Positions 7,671 to 14,426 of a stretch of 16,335 nt of DNA are shown here, one piece after another. A program made the translations under genes and the position numbers. The stretch lies in the NCBI GenBank assembly GCA_012510325.1, contig JAAZIG010000061.1, positions 1 to 16,335 on the forward strand, written 5' to 3'. Within the stretch, counting starts at the first letter, position 1. Every line of letters starts with the position of its first letter. Under the pieces are notes generated by a model. That model searched no databases and was not told the origin of the DNA. It saw nothing but the letters and a program-made list of their open reading frames with translations. This stretch comes from Bacillota bacterium (GTDB lineage: Bacteria > Bacillota > Dethiobacteria > DTU022).

Positions 7671-9141
7671 ACTGCTGGCCGGAGTGGGGGCCGCCGCCCT
7701 TGTCATCCTGCTCTACTACGAGAGCAGCCTGATCCCGCTTATCTTCCTGGGAGCGCTCTTTCTGGTCCTGCTGCGCTTTACCGGTCTAAAAGCGCCTCCC
7801 GTTAACACTGTCGGCCGGGTGGCCCGGGTCAAGGAGATCAGCTTTAACCAGATCGGCGGCCAAGAGGTGGCCAAGAAAGAACTCCTGGAGGCCCTTGACT
7901 TTGTGATCAAACCGCAGCAGATCAGCCATATGGGGATCCGTCCGCTCAAGGGAGTCATGCTGGTGGGGCCTCCGGGGACGGGCAAAACGCTGCTCGCCCG
8001 GGCGGCGGCCGGCTATACCGGCTCATCTTTTATCAGCGTGGCCGGCAGTGAATTTATCGAGATGTATGCCGGAGTGGGGGCACAGCGGGTGCGGCAGCTC
8101 TTTCAAAGGTGCCGCAAAAAAGCGCAAAAGGAGCGCCGGAACAGCGCCATCCTGTTCATCGACGAGATCGATATCCTCGGCGGAAAACGCGGCCGCCACA
8201 GCAGCCATCTGGAATATGATCAGACTTTGAACCAGCTTCTCGTGGAGATGGACGGACTCGGCGGAGGCGGGGACGACCTTCATCTCCTCGTCATCGGAGC
8301 GACCAACCGTCCCGAAGCGCTCGATGAGGCGCTCCTCCGGCCGGGCCGCTTTGACCGAATCGTTCAGGTCGATCTGCCCGACCTGGAGGGAAGGGAGCAA
8401 ATCCTGAAACTGCACCTGCACAACAAGCCCCTGGTCGAGGGGATCTCCCTGGAGAAGATCGCCCGCGAGACCTTCGGCTTTTCCGGAGCCCACCTGGAGA
8501 GCCTGGCCAACGAAGCGGCGATCCTGGCCCTGCGCGAAGAGAGGAAGACCATCGCGGAGAAACACCTTCTCGAAGCTGTCGACAAGGTGATCCTGGGGGA
8601 GAAGCTGGAGCGGAAACCCGATCCCGAGGAGCTCTGGCGCATCGCCGTGCACGAGAGCGGCCACGCCCTGGTCAGCGAAGCGCTGAAACCGGGCTCCGTC
8701 TCCCAGGTGACGATCACCCCGCGGGGCAAGGCGCTGGGCTACGTCCGCCACAGGCCGGAGCGGGATTATTATCTCTACACCGTTGAGCACCTCGAGGAAA
8801 AGATCGCCGTGCTGCTCGGGGGAGCGGTGAGCGAACAGCTCGTTCTGGGAAGCCGCAGCACCGGTTCCCTCAGCGATTTCAACCAGGCGGTGGAGATCGC
8901 GAAAAAGATTATCGCCGCCGGCCTCTCCGGCCTCGGCGTCGTCAGTGTCAAGGAGCTGCCCGGAGCGCTGCTTCACCGCACCATCCAGCAGCTCGTCGGC
9001 GCCAGGGAAAAATGGGTTGCCGAACTGCTGAGCTCAAAAATCGAGCTCATCGAAGAGGTGGCCCGCCTGGTTCTGGAAAAGGAAAAAATCACCGGGGAGA
9101 TCCTGCGCCGCCAGATTTCCGCACACCGGCAGGCCTGTTGA
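7663..9141 (+). CDS. compact FtsH-like AAA+ zinc metalloprotease
   Basis: A 492-residue membrane AAA+ protease that would use ATP to extract and degrade membrane or regulatory proteins. Two hydrophobic helices (about 4-18 and 23-39) are separated by only a few residues (YYESS), so the usual outer FtsH domain of about 70 residues is absent. The ATPase domain is intact: Walker A GPPGTGKT at 102-109, pore loop EMYAGVGA (Tyr where FtsH usually has Phe), Walker B ILFIDEID with D167/E168, and the second region of homology with RPGRFDR. The peptidase has HESGH at 330-334 and a probable third zinc ligand D405 in STGSLSDF. The C-terminal half is shorter than in canonical FtsH (about 600-650 residues total). 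The start ATG at 7663 has AGGAAGGAGGGGG at 7645-7657 upstream and overlaps the preceding stop. Most likely a paralogue, with a full FtsH elsewhere. Confidence 0.9.
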   Translation: MRELLAGVGAAALVILLYYESSLIPLIFLGALFLVLLRFTGLKAPPVNTVGRVARVKEISFNQIGGQEVAKKELLEALDFVIKPQQISHMGIRPLKGVMLVGPPGTGKTLLARAAAGYTGSSFISVAGSEFIEMYAGVGAQRVRQLFQRCRKKAQKERRNSAILFIDEIDILGGKRGRHSSHLEYDQTLNQLLVEMDGLGGGGDDLHLLVIGATNRPEALDEALLRPGRFDRIVQVDLPDLEGREQILKLHLHNKPLVEGISLEKIARETFGFSGAHLESLANEAAILALREERKTIAEKHLLEAVDKVILGEKLERKPDPEELWRIAVHESGHALVSEALKPGSVSQVTITPRGKALGYVRHRPERDYYLYTVEHLEEKIAVLLGGAVSEQLVLGSRSTGSLSDFNQAVEIAKKIIAAGLSGLGVVSVKELPGALLHRTIQQLVGAREKWVAELLSSKIELIEEVARLVLEKEKITGEILRRQISAHRQAC

Positions 9142-9147
9142 AAGAGA

Positions 9148-9156
9148 TGTTATAAT
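9148..9156 (+). promoter_or_regulatory. extended -10 promoter element for cinA
   Basis: TG at 9148-9149, one base, then a perfect TATAAT at 9151-9156, just after the stop of the FtsH-like gene. No convincing -35 lies 16-18 bases upstream, which is common for extended -10 promoters. Transcription would begin near 9163, leaving only about 10-20 bases of leader before the cinA start, so translation would begin close to the 5' end. Confidence 0.55.
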
Positions 9157-9181
9157 TGGATCAAAAACGGCGGTGATAGCG

Positions 9182-10414
9182 GTGCAGGCAGAGCTGATCT
9201 GTATTGGAAACGAACTTCTCACCGGCCTGGTGGAGAACACCAACGCCGGCTATATCTCCCGGAGACTGTGGTCTCACGGGATCCCCCTGCGGGAGCAGCG
9301 GGTGGTTCCCGACAGCATTCCGGCCATCGTCGGAGCGCTTGAGCATTCGCTCAGGCACAGCGAGGCGGTCATCTGCAGCGGCGGCCTCGGCCCCACCGAT
9401 GACGATCTGACCAGGGAGGCGGTCTCGCAACTGCTGCAGCAACCGCTGGTTGTCGACGAGCGGTGGCGGCAGCACCTGGAGCGGTACTTCTCAAGCCGCG
9501 GCTATCCGATGCCGCCGGCAAACCGCAAACAGGCTCTGATGATCGCCGGGAGCCGGCTGCTGCCCAACCCCCGGGGCACCGCTCCGGGAGCGATTATTCC
9601 CGCCGGGGAGCGCTGGATCATTCTTTTGCCCGGGCCGCCGCAGGAGCTGCGCCCGCTCTTCGAAAAGGAGGTCCTTCCTTTTCTGCTGGGCGCAGGCTTT
9701 CGGGCCGTCTGGCGCACCAAGATCATCCGCACCGCCGGCTGCGGCGAATCGCTGCTCGAGGAGATGATCAAGCAGGCCGGACTCCCCGAAGGGATCTCCT
9801 GCTTCCCCCTGGCCGGGGGCGGCGAGGTGCTCCTGCAATTCAGAGCGGCCGCCTCTCCCGCAGCCGAAGCGCTGCTCGAGGATACTCTGAGCCGGCTCCG
9901 GGAGCGTCTCGGCCAATATATTTACGGTGAGGATGAAGAGACCCTCGCCGGAACCGTGGCCGCCCTCTTCCGCGCGCAGGGGCTGACCCTGGCGCTGGCC
10001 GAATCATGCAGCGGCGGTCTTCTGGCAGACCGGATTACCGATATCCCGGGAAGTTCCCTCTTTTTCAGGGGATCCCTGGTTACCTACAGCGATGAGGCCA
10101 AGGAGAAGCTCCTCGGCGTCGAGAGAACACTATTGCGAAGCAGAGGAGCGGTCAGCGAAGAGGTGGCCCTGGCGATGGCCCGGGGGGCCCGCCAGGCGCT
10201 GGCAACCTCCGTTGGTGCGGCTATCACCGGTATCGCCGGGCCGGAGAGCGATGCCTCGGGAAAACCCCCCGGCCTGGTCTACACCGCCGTCTCCGCCCCC
10301 TCCGGCGAAAGCTGTCTCCGGAACTCTTTCCCCGGAACCCGCCGGGCGATCAAGGAGAGGGCGGTCCAGATCCTGCTGGCGATGCTCTGGAGGATGATGC
10401 AACCTGACGATTGA
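9182..10414 (+). CDS. cinA: CinA-like protein, nicotinamide-nucleotide amidase
   Basis: A 410-residue cytoplasmic protein with two domains. The N-terminal MoCF/COG1058 domain shows ELICIGNELLTG near the start and SGGLGPTDDDLT from S66. The C-terminal PncC/COG1546 domain shows AESCSGG at 273-279 and GIAGPESD further on. PncC domains deamidate nicotinamide mononucleotide in NAD salvage; CinA is also linked to competence in some species. Length matches the family. The start is GTG at 9182, which puts the family's first strand right at the N-terminus; an in-frame GTG at 9173 adds three residues and is nearly as good. The Shine-Dalgarno is weak in either case (GGTGAT at 9172-9177). The usual GPGG loop in the PncC domain reads GPES here. 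The end overlaps the next gene's reading frame. Confidence 0.94.
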   Translation: MQAELICIGNELLTGLVENTNAGYISRRLWSHGIPLREQRVVPDSIPAIVGALEHSLRHSEAVICSGGLGPTDDDLTREAVSQLLQQPLVVDERWRQHLERYFSSRGYPMPPANRKQALMIAGSRLLPNPRGTAPGAIIPAGERWIILLPGPPQELRPLFEKEVLPFLLGAGFRAVWRTKIIRTAGCGESLLEEMIKQAGLPEGISCFPLAGGGEVLLQFRAAASPAAEALLEDTLSRLRERLGQYIYGEDEETLAGTVAALFRAQGLTLALAESCSGGLLADRITDIPGSSLFFRGSLVTYSDEAKEKLLGVERTLLRSRGAVSEEVALAMARGARQALATSVGAAITGIAGPESDASGKPPGLVYTAVSAPSGESCLRNSFPGTRRAIKERAVQILLAMLWRMMQPDD

Positions 10415-11870
10415 ACAGAACCGCGAGCCCCGTCCAAGCCGCTTCCTGCTGCTGCTGCTGGCAGCGGCCGCCTCGATCTGCCTCGCCACCGCCTTTTTCA
10501 GCGAGACCGCTGTCACCATCGGCGCCTTTGAATTCAGCGCCGCCCTGGTCCCCTTTCAGCGCGGCGAGACGGTAATCGCCTTTCCCCCCCTGGGAACGCT
10601 GCGTGCGGCGACGCACTGGGGCCCCTTTCTGTTGAAGATCACCTTAAACACCGTCGATCCGGAGCAATTGAGTGCAACGCTGCAGGAGATCCCCAATCTG
10701 TCCCAGTATCTGCTCGGGCAGCTCCGGGAACAGCTCCTCTATTTTTTTGCCCGCCTGACGGCGATCACCTTTTTGTGCAGCGCCTTCCTGCTGCTGCTCA
10801 GCGAAGCGCGAAGCAAAAAGCCGTGGCGCCGGCAGCTCCTCCAGGCGCTCAGCGGCGGTCTGGTGGCGGCGGTACTCCTGGCGGTGCTGCTCGGCGCGAC
10901 CATCTGCCACCCCTATCAGCCGGGCGCCTTTGCCGCCCCCCGCCTGGAAGGGGCGCTGGCGGAAGCGCCCTGGCTCATGGAGCTGAGCGGGCAGCTCCTC
11001 GATACGATCAAGCGGTTGTCGGAGCAGTTCGGGCTCATCGCCGTTAATTTGGAGGAGCTTTCCGGGCGGATGGAGCGGTTTCAGCCCCCTCCGGAAAGCG
11101 CCGAGATCCGGGTGCTGCATATCTCCGACCTTCACAACAACCCCGCCGCGCTGGAGCTCATCGAGAAGGTTGCCGCCGCTTTTCAGGTCAATATGATCAT
11201 CGATACCGGCGATCTGACCGACTACGGCTCCACCCTTGAGGCGGAGTTCGCCGCCCGGCTCACCGCTCTGCCCTATCCCTACCTGTTTCTTCCAGGCAAT
11301 CATGACACTCCGCAGAGTGTCGCCCTGCTCCGCCGCGAGGGCGCCATCATTATCGGTCCCGAGACACTCGAGCTGGAGGGGCTGCGCATCGCCGGGCTCC
11401 CCGATCCCGGTTCCCTCGACAACAGCGCCGCCGTGGGGGAGGAGAAGCTGCTGCTCGAGGAAGCCCGCCGCACCGCCGGGGCGCTGCCCGCCGTGGAGGA
11501 GAGGCCCGATATCTTTGCCCTGCACAACCCCCTCACCGCCGCCCCCTTCCTGGGTGAGCTGCCGCTTCTCCTCGCCGGGCACACTCACCGCGCTTCTCTG
11601 GAGTTCGCTGAAGAGAGCGGCACGATCATAATCAATGCCGGCACCACCGGCGCCGCCGGCGTGCGCGGTCTGCTGGCGCCGCGGGAAAACCCCTACAGCA
11701 TGGTCGTGCTCCACTTTGGCACCGCCGCCGGTCCGCCGCGGCTGAGCTGCGCCGACCTCATCACCATCGATCATTTTCCTGAATCTTTTTCCCTGCAGCG
11801 CTACTACAACCACCTTCCGGAGAAGCTCTCCGGGGAAACGTTTTCCCTAAAAGAGGATCCCACAGACTGA
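10404..11870 (+). CDS. membrane-anchored metallophosphoesterase, apparent CTG start
   Basis: A calcineurin-like phosphoesterase fused to an N-terminal membrane region. With CTG 10404 as codon 1 it has 488 residues: a first hydrophobic helix (about 14-30), an outer segment containing FPPLGTLRAATHWGP, two helices at about 115-130 and 145-165, then the catalytic domain. Metal ligands are complete: D242-x-H244, D270 (GDLTD), N299-H300-D301 (GNHD), H374 (HNPL) and H393-x-H395 (GHTH). Substrate is unknown. The frame is open only from 10398, and there is no ATG, GTG or TTG until TTG 10632, which lacks a ribosome site and would cut off the first helix and the PPLG-TH segment. As I recall, that segment also occurs in actinobacterial membrane phosphoesterases. 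GGAGG at 10389-10393, 10 bases before CTG 10404, favours CTG; ATT 10410 is the alternative. It overlaps the cinA end by 11 bases. Confidence 0.88.
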   Translation: MTIEQNREPRPSRFLLLLLAAAASICLATAFFSETAVTIGAFEFSAALVPFQRGETVIAFPPLGTLRAATHWGPFLLKITLNTVDPEQLSATLQEIPNLSQYLLGQLREQLLYFFARLTAITFLCSAFLLLLSEARSKKPWRRQLLQALSGGLVAAVLLAVLLGATICHPYQPGAFAAPRLEGALAEAPWLMELSGQLLDTIKRLSEQFGLIAVNLEELSGRMERFQPPPESAEIRVLHISDLHNNPAALELIEKVAAAFQVNMIIDTGDLTDYGSTLEAEFAARLTALPYPYLFLPGNHDTPQSVALLRREGAIIIGPETLELEGLRIAGLPDPGSLDNSAAVGEEKLLLEEARRTAGALPAVEERPDIFALHNPLTAAPFLGELPLLLAGHTHRASLEFAEESGTIIINAGTTGAAGVRGLLAPRENPYSMVVLHFGTAAGPPRLSCADLITIDHFPESFSLQRYYNHLPEKLSGETFSLKEDPTD

Positions 11871-11930
11871 AGTGTAACTCTATAAAGAGCGGGTGCGGCG
11901 GCCCTACGGCGAAGAAAACCGCCCTGCTGA

Positions 11931-11948
11931 GGGGAGGTTTTTTCGATC
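11931..11948 (+). promoter_or_regulatory. ribosome-binding site and AUC start of thpR
   Basis: GGGGAGG at 11931-11937 is a strong Shine-Dalgarno. Eight bases further lies ATC (11946-11948), exactly where the family's initiator methionine belongs (then R-L-F-I-A-I-D). An in-frame TGA at 11928-11930 closes the frame just upstream, and no ATG, GTG or TTG lies between. The site therefore points to an unusual AUC start or to a base error in the sequence. Confidence 0.6.
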
Positions 11949-12533
11949 CGTCTTTTTATCGCCATCGATCCGTCAGCGGAGCAGCAGGCCGCCCTGCGGT
12001 CGCTGCAACAGCGTCTCGGCGGCGTCCTTGAGGGGGTCAGCTGGACCGCTCCGGCGGCGCTGCACCTGACCTTAAAGTTTTTGGGCGAACAGGAGGAGAA
12101 GCGTCTTCCGGCAATCGAAGCAAGCGTGCACCAGGCCCTGCTTAAAGCGGCGCCCTTTGGTCTGCAGTTCAAGGGACTCGGCGTCTTCCCCTCGCCGCGA
12201 CGGGCCCGCATTATCTGGGCCGGCGTCGCCGCAGGCACAGACGAGCTCGCCTCGCTGGCCCGCTCCCTTGAAGACACCCTCGCCGAAAAAGGATTTTCTC
12301 GGGAGAGGCGCCCTTTCAGGGCCCACCTGACCCTGGGCCGGGTGCGCCGCCCGCTGCCGGAAGGGCTGCTGCCGGCCGGGCTCGCCGGGGAATCAGCGTT
12401 CTGCACGGCGCAGTCGACGGTACAATCGCTCCGCCTTTACCAAAGCCGCCTCACTCCCCGGGGGGCGCAGTACACCGTCATACAAGAATTCTTTCTCTCA
12501 GATAGAGGGAAATTACGGGAAAGCAAGAATTAA
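11946..12533 (+). CDS. thpR: RNA 2',3'-cyclic phosphodiesterase (2'-5' RNA ligase family), apparent ATC start
   Basis: A 195-residue cytoplasmic protein of the LigT/2H phosphoesterase family, which opens 2',3'-cyclic phosphates on RNA ends. Both HxTx catalytic motifs are present: H40-L-T42-L (ALHLTLKFLGE) and H127-L-T129-L (RAHLTLGRVRR). The N-terminus RLFIAIDPS is typical and fits codon 1 at ATC 11946. The first HxTx motif lies before the earliest standard start (TTG 12081), so a call beginning there would lose half of the active site. The strong GGGGAGG at 11931-11937 supports the ATC. Family members have about 180-190 residues, in agreement. A TATAAA at 11881-11886 in the 75-base gap before it could be a -10 but has no -35. 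Gene order thpR-recA is common in Clostridia. Confidence 0.9.
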   Translation: MRLFIAIDPSAEQQAALRSLQQRLGGVLEGVSWTAPAALHLTLKFLGEQEEKRLPAIEASVHQALLKAAPFGLQFKGLGVFPSPRRARIIWAGVAAGTDELASLARSLEDTLAEKGFSRERRPFRAHLTLGRVRRPLPEGLLPAGLAGESAFCTAQSTVQSLRLYQSRLTPRGAQYTVIQEFFLSDRGKLRESKN

Positions 12534-12547
12534 AAGAATAACAGCAC

Positions 12548-12565
12548 AACCCGTTTAAGGGGGTT
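12548..12565 (+). promoter_or_regulatory. small hairpin overlapping the recA ribosome-binding site
   Basis: AACCC (12548-12552) can pair with GGGTT (12561-12565) around an 8-base loop. The recA Shine-Dalgarno AAGGGGG occupies 12557-12563, so three of its G residues would be paired. The stem is only five base pairs and may be chance. No LexA/DinR-type box (GAAC, four bases, GTTC) is visible in the 38-base gap. Confidence 0.3.
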
Positions 12566-12571
12566 AAGAAA

Positions 12572-13621
<1,050 letters not shown>

Positions 13622-14104
13622 ATGTCTGCTGAAGCCGCGCTGAAAAAAGCCCGCGCGGGCCTGTTGAGGCTGCTCGGCTACCGCCAGAGGAGCAGGCGGG
13701 AGGCGGCAGATTATCTCCAGCGGAAAGGTTTTGACGAGCCGGTCATCGATGCGGTCCTGGAGGAGATGGAGCGGTGGAACTATCTCGACGACCGCCGTTT
13801 CGCCGCCGACTGTATTGAAAGCGGTCTGCGCCGCGGGATTGGACCGCACCGCGTGCGCCACAATCTGCTGGCCAAGGGGGTCTCCAAAGAGATCGTCGAG
13901 GAGGAGCTGACCCGCCTTTACAGCGCGGAGCAGGAGCTTGCTCTGGCGCGGTCACTTTTGCACAAAAGGGCCGCCGTGAAGAAAGATTTGACGGAAGAGC
14001 GCTGGGTTCGCCGCCAGGCCGCCTACCTGCAGCAGCGCGGCTTCAGCGCCGGGATCGCCTCCCGGACCATCCGGGAGCACAATCCCTTTCGCCGCAGCGA
14101 CTAG
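13622..14104 (+). CDS. recX: regulatory protein RecX
   Basis: A 160-residue, basic, helical protein that in known cases binds RecA filaments and limits or modulates their activity. The sequence shows the repeated three-helix pattern of RecX: LLGYRQRSRREAADYLQRKG then DDRRFAADCIES, GPHRVRHNLLAKGVSKEIVE, and a third repeat ending LQQRGFSAGIASRTIRE. The ATG is the first base after the recA stop and only a weak AAGAAG lies upstream, so translation probably depends on ribosomes finishing recA. It is followed by a 322-base AT-rich gap before rny. Confidence 0.95.
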   Translation: MSAEAALKKARAGLLRLLGYRQRSRREAADYLQRKGFDEPVIDAVLEEMERWNYLDDRRFAADCIESGLRRGIGPHRVRHNLLAKGVSKEIVEEELTRLYSAEQELALARSLLHKRAAVKKDLTEERWVRRQAAYLQQRGFSAGIASRTIREHNPFRRSD

Positions 14105-14120
14105 CCTTCTTCGGCAGCAG

Positions 14121-14153
14121 AAGCGCCTCCATGTTGTGGACTGAGCGGCGCTT
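14121..14153 (+). repeat. inverted repeat after recX, possible terminator or operator
   Basis: AAGCGCC (14121-14127) pairs with GGCGCTT (14147-14153), and inside it TCCA (14128-14131) pairs with TGGA (14137-14140), giving 7 plus 4 base pairs with a six-base bulge. The right arm shares two bases with the -35 TTGACA of the rny promoter. A run of five T lies at 14161-14165, seven bases after the stem, too far for a classical intrinsic terminator. It may end the recA-recX message or act as an operator for the rny promoter. Confidence 0.4.
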
Positions 14154-14180
14154 GACATAATTTTTGCTTGGGGATACAAT
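14152..14180 (+). promoter_or_regulatory. strong sigma-A-type promoter for rny
   Basis: A perfect TTGACA at 14152-14157, a 17-base spacer, and TACAAT at 14175-14180 (5 of 6). This is the best promoter in the window. Transcription would begin near 14187, giving rny a leader of about 240 bases. Confidence 0.85.
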
Positions 14181-14225
14181 TATTTCGAAAGGGTTTTATA
14201 TTTTTGAGCTTATTTATTAACATTT

Positions 14226-14234
14226 TGATATAGA
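14226..14234 (+). promoter_or_regulatory. possible second, extended -10 promoter for the rny leader
   Basis: TG-A-TATAGA at 14226-14234 is an extended -10 with 4 of 6 core matches. TTGAGC at 14204-14209 is a possible -35 with a 19-base spacer. The predicted start near 14241 coincides with the first base of the long stem described at 14241-14387, which is why it is recorded. Weak on its own, and the region is AT-rich, so chance is possible. Confidence 0.3.
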
Positions 14235-14240
14235 GGCAGT

Positions 14241-14387
14241 TACAGTTTAAAAGAGCATGCTTTGATCCGTTCAAAGCGCTGAGATAGATTCTTACAAGAT
14301 ATAGAGAGCGTGCACAATACCGGTGTAGGTATCTCCGTATCCGGATTTCTCTTTTAAGCTGTGTTCTGTCTGAACGCAGCTTATTTT
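14241..14387 (+). ncRNA. structured leader RNA of rny, candidate attenuator or riboswitch
   Basis: Bases 14241-14255 pair with 14349-14363 over 15 continuous base pairs (two G-U), closing a domain of 93 bases. Inside are a hairpin CTTTGA/TCAAAG at 14260-14276, a short helix CGCT/AGCG (14277-14280 with 14307-14310), and an alternative pair of small helices built on ATACC/GGTAT (14317-14332) or CCGG/CCGG (14320-14344). The 3' strand of the closing stem (14349-14363) shares 14356-14363 with the left arm of a terminator-like hairpin, so only one can form at a time. This is the layout of a transcription-controlling riboswitch or attenuator. I could not match it to TPP, SAM, FMN, lysine, T-box, c-di-GMP or c-di-AMP cores. 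It could also be an independent small RNA ending at the hairpin. No ligand is proposed. Confidence 0.55.
14356..14387 (+). terminator. terminator-like hairpin in the rny leader
   Basis: AAGCTGTGTTC (14356-14366) pairs with GAACGCAGCTT (14372-14382), 11 base pairs with one G-U and a five-base loop, followed by ATTTT. The stem is good but the T-run is short, so termination would be partial. Its left arm is also the right arm of the leader's closing stem. Confidence 0.55.
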
Positions 14388-14426
14388 AGGTTAAGCACGA
14401 TACCACATAGAAATGGAGGTGGAACC

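Noticed and set aside
10644..11813. 389-codon minus-strand open frame opposite the metallophosphoesterase
   Set aside because: The + strand carries all metal-ligand motifs; the reverse frame is low-complexity Gly/Glu/Gln.
11922..11943. CCCT/AGGG stem followed by six T before thpR
   Set aside because: Only four base pairs, and the G-rich arm is better explained as the Shine-Dalgarno.
14277..14345. Possible TPP riboswitch because of CTGAGA in the rny leader
   Set aside because: Only the CTGAGA hexamer agrees; the GAACCTGATC and GCGTAGGGA parts of the TPP core are absent.
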